Shown: in pieces, positions 12,801 to 18,840 of the stretch | How positions within the stretch are numbered: the first letter of the stretch is position 1 | Layout of the letters: every line of letters begins with the position of its first letter | NCBI RefSeq assembly: GCF_030819175.1 | Contig: NZ_JAUTBJ010000002.1 | Coordinates: forward strand, 3,061,001-3,125,000 | Reading direction: 5' to 3' | Source: Sphingomonas sp. SORGH_AS_0879 | GTDB taxonomy: Bacteria; Pseudomonadota; Alphaproteobacteria; Sphingomonadales; Sphingomonadaceae | Length of the DNA: 64,000 nucleotides | Program-made: the position numbers and the translations under genes | The notes under the pieces: model-generated | What the model was told of the DNA's origin: nothing | Seen by the model: the letters and a program-made list of their open reading frames with translations, nothing else | The model's database searches: none

Positions 12801-15800
12801 ATATACCGCGCCGAGCAGGGAACCCGTCTTATCGGCCCCCGGGTCGCTGCTCGCTCCCACCGCAAGGCGGTCGCCAAGGCCATTCAGCGCAACCGATCGT
12901 CCAAAGCCGACGCGGGCGGCAACGCCCGGAAGGTCGAGATTCTTGCCCCCACTATACCCATTGCCCATGATGGCCTGAAGCTGACCGCCCGAGAATGTCG
13001 TGTCGCTGTCCGCGTCATTGAAACTGAACAGATAGACCGCGCCGCTGTTAGTAGCAGCCGACGAACCACCGCCACTATCGCCCACGGCCCCCACGGCCAA
13101 ACGATCGCCTTTCGCATTGAGCGAAACCGCCGAGCCGAAATAATTGTTGGCGCCCAGTTGATTCAGGCCGGTCGTATAGCCCTTGCCCAGAATCGCCCGC
13201 TGCTGAGCGCCCGAAAAGCTCGTATCGCTGAACGTGAAGAGGTAGACGGCACCACTGGCGGCCGTCTGACCATCCGAACTGGACTTCCCATATGCGCCGA
13301 CGGCAAGCCTGTTGCCGGAGCTGTTCAGCGCAACGCTATTCCCGAAATTGGTGTAGTTGCCCAGCGAGGAAACGTCGAAGTTCTTGCCACCCGAATATCC
13401 CTTCCCCAGCGTGGCGACACGTGCGCCACCCGAGAAATTATCATCCGTGAAGGTGAACAGATGGACGGCGCCGGGCTGGGTATATCCTGTGCTGGCCCCC
13501 TTATCGTTCGAGGCACCGACCGCCAGAAGATTCCCGGCCCCGTTCAGCGAAACGCCGCTGCCGAAATAATCCCCCGCACTCAGGCTGATCGAGACATTCT
13601 TGCCGCCGGTATAGCCATTGCCGATAATTCCCTGCAACGCGCCATTGGTGAAGTCCGCATTGGAAAAGCTGAACAGATAGACCGCGCCGCTATTGGCGAG
13701 ATTGGCACTGGAACCGCTGTCGCCCGGCGCCCCCACGGCCATACGGTCGCCATTCGCGTTCAGGCCGATCGAAAAGCCGAAATACTTGTTCGCACCGAGG
13801 CTCGAGACATCGACATTCCGACTGCCGGTATAGCCGCTACCGATCGTTCCCACGAGCGTACCGCCGGTGAAGCTGGTGTCGGCAAAGGAGAACAGACGCA
13901 CCGCGCCGCTGTTCGTCAGTCTATTGCCAGCCCCATCGTCTTGCCAAGTTCCAACGGCCAGCCGTGTTGCGGTCCCGTTTAGGCTCAGCCCGATACCGAA
14001 CGCATCCCCAGCCTCTAGGCTGGCGACGTCGACGTTATTCCCGCCAGTATAGCCCTTACCGATGATGGACGTGAGGGTGGTGCCGCTGAAATTTCCATCG
14101 CTGAATGTATATAAATAGGCTGCGCCAGTATTGAAACCCGAAACGTTGTTATAGCCAGCATCGCCTCGAGCACCGATGGCTAGGCGGGTCGCATCGGCGC
14201 TCAACGAAACAGACGAACCAAATCCATCCGATGCGTCCAAGCTGACATTCACACCATAGCCCGCGCCGATAGTGTTTGCCAATGTCCCAGCGGTAAAATT
14301 AGCATCCGAAAATGTGAAGAGGCGGACGGATCCGCTATTCGTCTTGCTGCTATCATTGGCAGCGGTTGTCCAAGGCGAACCAACCACCAAACGCGATCCA
14401 TCCGCGTTCAGCGCTACAGAGGATCCAAAATATCCACCGCCGTTAACGCCAGGAACGTCATAATTTTTCGGATTGCTACTATTGCGCGTATACCCTTTAC
14501 CAAATATCGCCACATTCTGACCGCCGGTAAAATTTCCGTCGCCAAACGTGAACAGGTACACAGCACCGGCATTCGAGGTGTCACTGGCCTGCCCAGTATC
14601 CGCCGGCGCCCCCACAGCCAAGCGTTTGCCATCGCCACTTAAAGCGACGGACCAACCAAAACCGCCTCGTACAGTTACATCGACATTGTTTCCGCCGGTG
14701 TAGCCCTTGCCGATTTTCGCCGTAAGCGACGCGCCGCCGAAAGCAGTGTCGGTGAAGCTAAACAAATAAACCGCGCCAGTGTTCGAAGTAGACGCAGTGC
14801 CTCCATTGCCCGCATCGCCTGTCGCACCAACCGCCAATCGGGTCGCATCCGCACTCAGGGAAACACCCGAACCAAAGCCATCACCGGATTTCAGGCCAAC
14901 GCCGAAATTCTTCCCGCCGGAATAGCCTTGCCCCAATATAGACGCGAGCGATCCTCCACTGAAATTGGCATCGGTGAAGGTAAAGAGATATACTGCACCG
15001 CTACCAGTCTGGCTCCCGCTATCACCAGCATTTTGCCAGGCTCCGACCGCCAGCCGATCTCCGATCTTGTTCAATGCGACGGAATTACCGTAATTCTCTC
15101 CGGCCTTCAGGGCCGCCCCATTGACGTTGGCACTGGCATAGGCCTTGCCGATGATGCCCTGATAGGCCCAGGACTGGACCGAGTTGAGGTCGCCGATGAT
15201 GATGTTCTTCGGATCGAGCAGCAGGTAGCCGCCGCCGACCCGGACATGGCTCAGGTCGGCGCGGCGCAGATCCTGTGCCGAGGAGATTTCGACTGCGCCG
15301 CCCTTTGTCCCGCGCGCGTCGACCGCGCCGAGGAAGGTGGTCTGCGCGTCCGACCAGATGACCGCGGTGCCGCCCTGCCCCTTGGCGGACGCCACGTCGA
15401 TCAGCGTGCCGTCATTGACGAACGCATGGCCCGCCGTCGCCAGCGTCGGCAGATCGCCCCAGCGGCCGAGAAAGCTCTGATAATAAGGCTGGCTCTGGTC
15501 CGGCGTCTTGCCGCCCTGGAACGGCCCGCCGATTCGCACTAGCCCGCCGCCGCCCCGCCCGGTCGCGGCAACGGTCGCGCTGAGCAGCCGCAGGTCCATC
15601 GCGGTCATGTCGATCCGCCCGCCCAGGCCATAGACGCCGTCGGCGAAATAGCGGCCCGACGTCATCGCCATGCCACTGACCACCGAACGGATCGTCCCGC
15701 CGTCGATCAGGCCGGAGACGTTGGTCCGTCCATCGCTATTCTCGAACAGCCGCCCCGCCTGATAGGTGACGCTGCCACCCGAACCGAGCGAACTGGTTGC

Positions 15801-16859
15801 CAGCGTCGTTCCGCCCAGCGACAACAGCCCGTCCGCCTTGACGGTTACGGTGCCGCCAGCCTGCTTCACCCCGGTCGAGGAGGAGTCGATCAGCCCGCCC
15901 AAGCCTACGCTGCCGCCGGTGATGGTCACGCTGCCCCCGCTCGCCCCCGCTGCCGAGATCACCGAACCCGTCTCGGTCCCGATCCCGCCCGAGCCCGACA
16001 GGGTGATGACCCCGCCCTGCGACGAGACGGAGTCCGCGCGCACGATGCCCGACACGTTGACCGAGGCGTTGACCACCTCGCGCGCCGCCGACGCGGTCAG
16101 CAGGATGCGCCCACCCCGCGCGGCGATGGTGCCGTCATTCTCGACCAGCGCCTTCAAGGGCTGGCCCTTGGCGTCCTTGAGCGTGCCCGTGATCGCGTCC
16201 GAGCCTGCGAACCGGACCAGCCCGTCGCCGTACAGGTCGATGCCGAAGCCCTTGCCCGCCGCCAGCGACACCCGGCCCATATCGGCCATGATGAGCCCGG
16301 AATTGCGGACATGCGGCGCGACGAACGCCGCCATCCCGGCGTCGCGGATGGTGATCCGCCCCTCGACGACGATCTCGGCCTTGTCGTTGCCGCCGTCGTT
16401 GAAGCGCAGCAGGCTGTCGCCGCGCAGGAACCCGGCCGCGTCGATATCGTGGGTCGAGACGATCAACCCGGCGGTGTCGACCTTGGAGCCCTTGCCGAAC
16501 AGCACGCCGTTTCGGTTGATCAGCACGACCTGGCCATTGGCCTGGATCGATCCCAGGATGGTCGACGGATCGCTACCCGTCACCCGGTTGACCGTGATCG
16601 ACCTGGCATCGGGCTGCTGGAACACCGCCATGTCGCCTTCACGAAGCGAGAAGCGGTCCCAGTTGACGATCGCGCGGTCGCTGGTCTGGGTGATCGTCGT
16701 CTGCGACGTGCCCTGGCCGCTGATCGTCGCCTGGCCGCCGACGACCTGCCCGCCCGATAGCTGCGCGAAGGCCGGGCTGGCGTGCAGCATCACGCCCGCC
16801 GCGACCGTGATCGCGATCCCGCTCGTGCCGCCGTACCAGCGCTTGCCCTTGTTCGTCAT
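861..16859 (-). CDS. Giant TPS-secreted exoprotein (TpsA), FG-GAP plus YDG repeats, 5332 aa
   Basis: This is a filamentous-haemagglutinin-type surface protein, probably an adhesin or biofilm matrix protein. Residues 1-32 are a signal peptide ending SPAFA. Residues about 33-270 are the TPS domain needed for two-partner secretion, with the conserved INRNGVLFG and AGLIVSTHDI segments. A glycine-rich beta-helical part runs to about residue 560. About 24 FG-GAP-like repeats of 65-75 residues follow (to about residue 2310), then a linker, then about 27 YDG repeats (about 2550-4955). The C-terminal region (about 4957-5332) begins VWTGKGDGKSWFDPANW and ends YYVGN. AGGA sits 9 nt before the ATG. The translocator gene ends 66 nt upstream. 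No cleavage domain, toxin domain or autotransporter barrel is visible. Confidence 0.93.
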   Translation of the reverse strand: MTNKGKRWYGGTSGIAITVAAGVMLHASPAFAQLSGGQVVGGQATISGQGTSQTTITQTSDRAIVNWDRFSLREGDMAVFQQPDARSITVNRVTGSDPSTILGSIQANGQVVLINRNGVLFGKGSKVDTAGLIVSTHDIDAAGFLRGDSLLRFNDGGNDKAEIVVEGRITIRDAGMAAFVAPHVRNSGLIMADMGRVSLAAGKGFGIDLYGDGLVRFAGSDAITGTLKDAKGQPLKALVENDGTIAARGGRILLTASAAREVVNASVNVSGIVRADSVSSQGGVITLSGSGGIGTETGSVISAAGASGGSVTITGGSVGLGGLIDSSSTGVKQAGGTVTVKADGLLSLGGTTLATSSLGSGGSVTYQAGRLFENSDGRTNVSGLIDGGTIRSVVSGMAMTSGRYFADGVYGLGGRIDMTAMDLRLLSATVAATGRGGGGLVRIGGPFQGGKTPDQSQPYYQSFLGRWGDLPTLATAGHAFVNDGTLIDVASAKGQGGTAVIWSDAQTTFLGAVDARGTKGGAVEISSAQDLRRADLSHVRVGGGYLLLDPKNIIIGDLNSVQSWAYQGIIGKAYASANVNGAALKAGENYGNSVALNKIGDRLAVGAWQNAGDSGSQTGSGAVYLFTFTDANFSGGSLASILGQGYSGGKNFGVGLKSGDGFGSGVSLSADATRLAVGATGDAGNGGTASTSNTGAVYLFSFTDTAFGGASLTAKIGKGYTGGNNVDVTVRGGFGWSVALSGDGKRLAVGAPADTGQASDTSNAGAVYLFTFGDGNFTGGQNVAIFGKGYTRNSSNPKNYDVPGVNGGGYFGSSVALNADGSRLVVGSPWTTAANDSSKTNSGSVRLFTFSDANFTAGTLANTIGAGYGVNVSLDASDGFGSSVSLSADATRLAIGARGDAGYNNVSGFNTGAAYLYTFSDGNFSGTTLTSIIGKGYTGGNNVDVASLEAGDAFGIGLSLNGTATRLAVGTWQDDGAGNRLTNSGAVRLFSFADTSFTGGTLVGTIGSGYTGSRNVDVSSLGANKYFGFSIGLNANGDRMAVGAPGDSGSSANLANSGAVYLFSFSNADFTNGALQGIIGNGYTGGKNVSISLSAGDYFGSGVSLNGAGNLLAVGASNDKGASTGYTQPGAVHLFTFTDDNFSGGARVATLGKGYSGGKNFDVSSLGNYTNFGNSVALNSSGNRLAVGAYGKSSSDGQTAASGAVYLFTFSDTSFSGAQQRAILGKGYTTGLNQLGANNYFGSAVSLNAKGDRLAVGAVGDSGGGSSAATNSGAVYLFSFNDADSDTTFSGGQLQAIMGNGYSGGKNLDLPGVAARVGFGRSVALNGLGDRLAVGASSDPGADKTGSLLGAVYLFSFTDISFSGAKQEAVLGKGYSGNKNVAVNALGNGDQFGFSVALNAYGNRLAVGVDTDSGYGDAATQSGAAYLFGFSDTNFTGGTLLGTMGKGYLGDGGRNIDVSRLSALDTFGTSVALNADATRMAIGAPKDSGFDGSLSNGGAVYLFTFNDGNFNGGTLAGIVGKGYFGGKNVNVGSLQSDYYFGQSVALNGLGNRMAVGASGAAGTNGSSGTRAGAVYLFSFTDTDFNGGVQQAVLGKGYTGGKNYDVSVLDAGVAFGHAVSFNSTGTLLAVGGHGDAGASKNVSGAGAVYLFSFTDANFSGAALEAILGKGYSPTGSTPKYRDVAALQANDYFGVSVSLNAAGDKLAVGAFADDGYNNGNMDAGAVYIFSFDNSQSNAPFSSGVLQSIIGKGYSSSTGSKNVDIGELGVSDAFGVSVSLNATGDRVAVGAWGDGGFGDTTGAAGAVYLISFSDTNLTGGSVTGIIGKGYAGGKNVNVGALETGDRLGRSVALASNGARLVVGAFADGGFGNVSSDSGAAYLFSFADTSFTGGKLMGTVGKGYTGGKNVDVTRLRWSDRFGASVSLNARGDRLAVGAVGDANASNNATAVGAVYLFSFTDTNFTGGTLQAILGSGYSGGKNVNVGSLGTVRGFGSSVALSGDATTLAVGATSDSGANNNSPNSGSVYLFGFTDTSFSGGTQSGKLGKGYGSADGSASVNVSGLQAFDLFGSSVSLNAAGTRLAVGAPGDQSGTGAVYLFNLALAGTSPVTLGKSKAIDVGLSAGSNFGSSVSLNAIGDRLAVGAVNDRGSSGSGSATGAVYLFGLSVDGSGNYTAGNKLATIGVGYTGSGNVNVSLNAGDQFGSAVSLNALGDRLAIGASGDDGAARSSASNDYGAAYIFDFINANYSSVTRQSVLGKGYGGGKNVDVAALDRLDHFGAGISLNAVGDLLAVGSMTDAGASNLLSQSGAVYLFSAVSHNAMTQSYGFESADTVTLKASDIAAQLAAGTVVSLQASNDITVNSPITVSSGSGGDLSLAAGRSVLINANITNLSGAFDVYANDTAGHGVIASQRDAGAAEITMAPETAIRTASRVTFALGDGVDSNSPAASGIITLRSVSTGDISIFSGGTVVLPSGAALIATGTSASATTSSSALRVVTQRFVNNAGSSALSAPNGRWLVWSANPANDTVGGLDYAFKQYNYTSLRTRPQATGNALVYTLAPTLGATLGAVTKTYDGLTTAPVTGLLTATGVIGGDIVTLASTGAAFDTKDAGSGKTVTASGLSIGSATIFNGIRDVPVYGYTLTPTSVTNTASVINQAALTITGNTQSVTYDRTAHTNGYTITNGTLYGSDSVTGVSGLGSGTNAGRYADTLSNATGSGLSNYAITYFNGALTIDKAVLSISGTSITAKTYDGTASAGVVNAGTLAGLIGGETLGVTGNAAALSSKNVGSYTTTVSYTLADGGNGGLASNYSLGSTSGLSAEITPAPLTLSGSFAASDRVYDATTLASVATNGLSMTGVAAGDSVSFRTRGATGHFANKNVGTNKTVTLSASGVLTGADAGNYVLAAGAPTATATITPASLSVGGGFTASDRIYDATTLAAVTTNSLTLSGIVGSDVVSLKTSGATGRFADKNVGTNKAVTLSASGVLSGTDAGNYVLASGAPTATATITPASLALGGSFTASDRIYDTTTLAAVTTNGLTLSGVLGSDAVSLKTGSATGSFANKNAGTNKTVSLNITGVLTGADVGNYVLAAGSPTVTATITPASLVISGVSATNKIYDGTIAADLRGGTITVFSGDAVTLSTANAAGTFANKNVGTGRGVTASGYAISGTDAGNYALVQPTGLTADIAARTLALSGSFTAQNKVYDATTTASIDTSGLSLSNAVAGDDVHLSLMGATGSFANKNVGNGKVVTLSTAGSLTGADAGNYSFNVSAPTTTANITPASLTVTGITVVDKVYDAATTATLTGGTVSPLGSDAVTLVTAGATGSFADKNVGTGKAVIASGYAINGTDAGNYSLVQPSGVTGTITAKLLSIGAPSIAGKSYDGATAPGTLTIGILTGLVGSETLDVTGTATALSGKNVGSYTTTVAYALTDGSNGGLASNYTLSATSGVSAIITAKSLAVTGVTVTGKVYDGTAAATLNGGTLSGLVSGDTVLLTNGRGLFADKNVGTGKAVSASGYTISGTDAGNYALIQPTGMTADIAARTLGVSGSFTALDKVYDATTTASIDTSGLGLSNALAGDDVGLNLAGASGRFADKNVGAGKLVTLSTAGSLTGADAGNYSFAASAPTTMASITPATLNVVGVGAQAKVYDASTVASLTGGSVRPLGSDVVVLVTTGAVGAFADKNVGTGKLVSASGYAISGTDAGNYTLAQPTGLTADITRATLSVMGVTVANKVYDATTAAILSVGGVTALGRDVVTLSTAGATGAFADKNVGTGKAVTASGYAISGTDAGNYTLVQPTGLTANISQASLLVTGVTVANKVYDAGTSATLSGGAVAALSGDVVTLVTASATGNFATKNVGTGKAVTASGYTISGTDAGNYALIQPVGLTGNIAKADLTVTDVTASSKTYDGTDTASLSGGGIAVLGGDVVTLSTSGAFGRFASKNAGAGKVVTASGYTISGVDAGNYMLIQPVGLTATIDPRSLAVSGRFTAQDKVYDATTTASIDTSGLSLANAAVGDDVRLNLNGATGHFASKTVGNAKLVTLSTAGSLAGADADNYVFNASAPTTTANITPATLNVVGVSALGKVYDANVATGLTGGLVTALGSDVVTLVTSGATAFFADKNAGSGKVVTASGYAISGTDAGNYTLVQPTGLTANISQAVLTVTGVIAQNKVYDATTTAALSGGTVTALGQDVVTLSTLGAAGRFDDKNVGSGKRVSVSGYSISGADAGNYILGQPTGLMASITPATLSVVGVRAANKTYDANTLTSLSGGSVTAFGGDAVTLVTSGASGNFRDKSVGAGKTVLASGYALAGADAGNYLLAQPVGLTADIGRATLAVTGVTARNKVYDAGVDAALTGGVVSALPGDVVTLLTGSATGRFADKNVGNAKAVTASGYTISGTDAGNYTLVQPIGLSADISRASLTVQGVSVLTKVYDATVDAALSGGAVSALGADAVVLSTSGASGRFADRNVGVGKAVTASGYAISGADAGNYLLVQPTGLSGAITPASLTLAGSFTARNKVYDASVAAQVDVGGLSLAGMMAGDAVGLDLRGATGAFADKNVGPAKRVTLDAIAALTGADAGNYRLVSTALTTTADITPANLAVLGVTVRDKVYDATTAATLMGGTVSALGGDVVTLSSAGASGRFATKNVGTGKMVTASGYAISGADAQNYNLIQPTGLTGTVTRAALVVNGMAVQNRSYDAGTDATFTGGEVQPLAQDAVGLDTRGGQARFADKNVGNGKTVTIAGLTLTGADAGNYALVQPTGLTADITPAQLVVTGARASDKVYDANTLAAISGGSVTAFAGDGVILERAGVSGAFADRMAGAGKAVTVSGYTLGGLDAGNYTIVQPTGLTATITPARLNVQGVTVANKVYDGGGGAATSGGFVTALAPDTVALVTTGAVARFEDRNVGTGKTVIASGYTLAGADAGNYTIVQPSGLTADITRLASVVWTGKGDGKSWFDPANWAGRAIPDEANVADVVLPTSTAINFDGARRVLIDRLLTTPDADMVPSSTDTVLTLLKGNLVVARDLRIDTLVQRGGALTGAGHVTVLDGFTQTGGAIAVTGDVAIHQGAGDLETLSISGRDVTLVGDRAVRAGGTDASRDLTIIAGGDAVLGGPTHVGRDLSVTAGRNGAGRILQDRYVTVTGDAVLKAVGDITLTNSGNHFGGTVSCTSGSGKISGSCTAGGLIDQARIAADNLAARAAVISSASGGGLGTTAIGVGSLFTGGPATAGALPPGAPAFEAVASTPVSADGTGVAALLKGEPADATIAGGAGKMLTDAAITSKADITYVTARFGDQDAKAVYRQVVPQTNLGDAVYYVGN
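2000..9180 (-). repeat. Array of about 27 YDG-type repeats in the first exoprotein
   Basis: Units of roughly 75-85 residues carry a K-V-Y-D-A/G-T-T opening, a G-D-x-V-x-L centre, a FADKNVGTGKxV stretch, and a close of SGTDAGNYxLVQPTGLTA. Two sub-types alternate: the common SGYAISGTDAGNY form and a second form with xSIDTSGLSLSN. YDG domains are extracellular beta-sandwich repeats common in bacterial adhesins and probably act as a stalk. Neighbouring units are very similar in DNA, so unequal recombination can change the copy number. Confidence 0.9.
9930..15150 (-). repeat. Array of about 24 FG-GAP/integrin-type repeats in the first exoprotein
   Basis: Each unit of 60-75 residues fits the pattern FGxSVSLNxxGDRLAVGAxGDxG, then GAVYLFSFxDxxF, then GGxLxxILGKGYxGGKNVDV. 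This resembles FG-GAP / integrin alpha-chain propeller blades, with an Asp-rich loop at the GDxG position. Counting the GKGY-type motifs gives 24 units. Seven or so blades would make one propeller, so the array could form about three propellers in series. The array lies between the TPS beta-helix and the YDG stalk. Confidence 0.85.
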
Positions 16860-16925
16860 CGTATCAAATCCTGGAAATCGATTGGATCACATGGCCCTGA
16901 CCGGGTCCCGACCCGGCCGTCGTGC

Positions 16926-18695
16926 CTAGAAACGGAAGGACATGCTGCCGAGCAGGCGACCGCCGCGCTCGATCGGGCTGCCGCGCGGGGCCTTGACGAT
17001 CCGGCTCGCCTCGATGCCGCCGCTGATATGATCGGTCAGGCTCAGCCTCAGCCCCAGCCCGGCGGTGGCGGCGGTCGCCGAGCGGCGCTCGCCGGGAAGC
17101 AGCCGCCCCTTCTGCCAGACCTGTGCGGCATCGACGAAGCCATAGGTCTGGAGCCCGACGGGCAGGTCGCCGATATTGGCGGGCGTGCTCCAGCGCAGTT
17201 CGACGCTGGAGAGCAGGCAATGGTCGCCGACCAACGCGCCCGCATCGAAGCGCCGCCCGAAGCGACGCCCGCCATAGCTGCACTCGGCCGAGCTATAGAG
17301 CGGGCCCTTGGCCGCTGCCTGACCTTGCGCGGCGATCAGCGTCGAAACCTGGCCACCCGCCACCCGCGCGATGGGCTGGAGCCGCTGCACCTCCATGGTC
17401 AGCAACAGATAGTCGAGCCGCCCGTTGGCGCGACTGTTGCCGCGCGCATCGAGTTTCTTCAGCCCCTGCTCCAGCCCCAGCCGCAACGAACTGGCGGCCA
17501 GATGCGCGTCGGTCACGTCATAGGTGAGCGCCGTCACCACCGAGCGCAACCGGTCGCGCATCTCCGCCCGCCCCAGCAGTTCGGAATCGGTGTTGGCGAT
17601 GGCCCCGCCCACCTCGACCGCGAGATTTTCGGTTCGCGATCGGATGAATGGATAGCTCAGGCTGACCCGCCCGGTCGTCGCGCTGCCCTGATAACCCAGC
17701 AGGCGCAGCAAAGGGGTCGTCGGCCGCGTGTGCGAATGGCTGCCCGACACCGCCAGCGACAGCCCGTCCTGGTCGAGGATCGAGACATAGTCCCCCGACA
17801 GGTTCCAATAGGCGTTGCTCGTGATGCTCTGATACGCCCCCAGCCGCAGCCGGTCGCCGCCGGTGAGCAGCGCATTGGCCTCGACGGTGCCGCCCACGAC
17901 ATGGGTGCCCAGCGTGCGCGGCATGAAGCTGTTATAGCCGACATCCATCGACCGCCGCTTGCGCGCGATCTCGATGGTCAGGATCGAACCGCCCACGAGG
18001 TCGGGGGCGGGCGACAGCGTGGCGCGCGCCGTCACGCCCGGCACGTCGTTGATGAGCAGCAGATAGCGCTCGAGATCGGCATTGCGTAAGGGCCGCGACT
18101 GACGGATGCGCTCGGCGATATCGGCAACCGGCCCACGCCCCAGCAGCCCGCTGGGCAGTTTCGCACCCGTGAAGTCGATCCGGCTGACAAAGCCTTCCAC
18201 CACCCGGATGGTGATGACGCCGTTCTTGATCTGCTGTTCGGGCACCACCCCGAACGAAATGGCATAGCCTTTCTTCGCATAGAGCCGCGTCACGGCATTG
18301 GCGAAGCGGAACACGTCCTCCACGCTGACCTCTTCGCCCGGCGCATGCTTCCATTCGCGCATCAGCCGTGCGACCGGGATTACCGTCGCCCCCTCGATGT
18401 GCACCTCCCGCCAGACAAAGCGCGTCGCAGCGGCGGCTTCGGGCGCGGCCTGTTGCGGCGAGGCCTGGATCGCCAGCGGCGCCGACGGCACCGGCTCGGG
18501 CGCGCGCGCGACATTGTCCTGCACCCGATTCGGATCGAGCGTCGGCGGTACGATCTGGGGCGGCACATTCTGCGCCAAGGCCGGAGCCGCCAGCATCAGC
18601 CCCAGCGGCAACGTCGTCACACTGCCCAGCCCCCGGATCGAAAGCCGATAGGAGCGCAGTCTGGGGCGGAAGCAATGGGTATCGGGCAGGAACAC
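16926..18695 (-). CDS. TpsB / ShlB-FhaC-HecB family outer-membrane translocator
   Basis: This is the Omp85-superfamily pore that exports the TPS exoprotein encoded next to it. After the signal peptide (LPLGLMLAAPALAQ) comes a proline-rich linker. POTRA domains follow (VWREVHIEGATVIPVARL... and ANAVTRLYAKKGYAISFGVVPEQQIKNGVITIRVVEG), then a 16-strand type barrel with GYNSFMPRTLGTHVVGG and a C-terminal Phe. I prefer the GTG at 18695, with GAGG about 7 nt upstream, because it gives a normal signal peptide. An ATG at 18821 would add 42 residues, 12 of which come from a tandem DNA repeat. The next gene is the exoprotein, 66 nt downstream. The usual partner ratio is one TpsB to one TpsA. Confidence 0.9.
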   Translation of the reverse strand: MFLPDTHCFRPRLRSYRLSIRGLGSVTTLPLGLMLAAPALAQNVPPQIVPPTLDPNRVQDNVARAPEPVPSAPLAIQASPQQAAPEAAAATRFVWREVHIEGATVIPVARLMREWKHAPGEEVSVEDVFRFANAVTRLYAKKGYAISFGVVPEQQIKNGVITIRVVEGFVSRIDFTGAKLPSGLLGRGPVADIAERIRQSRPLRNADLERYLLLINDVPGVTARATLSPAPDLVGGSILTIEIARKRRSMDVGYNSFMPRTLGTHVVGGTVEANALLTGGDRLRLGAYQSITSNAYWNLSGDYVSILDQDGLSLAVSGSHSHTRPTTPLLRLLGYQGSATTGRVSLSYPFIRSRTENLAVEVGGAIANTDSELLGRAEMRDRLRSVVTALTYDVTDAHLAASSLRLGLEQGLKKLDARGNSRANGRLDYLLLTMEVQRLQPIARVAGGQVSTLIAAQGQAAAKGPLYSSAECSYGGRRFGRRFDAGALVGDHCLLSSVELRWSTPANIGDLPVGLQTYGFVDAAQVWQKGRLLPGERRSATAATAGLGLRLSLTDHISGGIEASRIVKAPRGSPIERGGRLLGSMSFRF

Positions 18696-18754
18696 GGGAA
18701 CCTCGACAAACGGAACCCGCCAGTTGGCGGGACGAAAGATGGAAAAAGAGGAAG

Positions 18755-18840
18755 GCGCGGATGATGTCGCGGCCACAAAGCAGTGCCGCATCAGCGTGCG
18801 CGGATGATGTCGCGGCCACAAAGCAGTGCCGCATCAGCGT
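18755..18840. repeat. Perfect 43-bp tandem duplication between the EAL gene and tpsB
   Basis: Two identical 43-bp copies lie head to tail (18755-18797 and 18798-18840). The right copy contains the TGA stop of the EAL gene (18834-18836). The left copy lies in the tpsB leader, so the duplication has lengthened the gap between the two genes. A slipped-strand or fork duplication would explain it. Confidence 0.9.

Noticed and set aside
12255..13982. Plus-strand open frame of 575 codons
   Set aside because: Antisense of the FG-GAP array. The repeated EAEQIDR-like words mirror the sense repeat.
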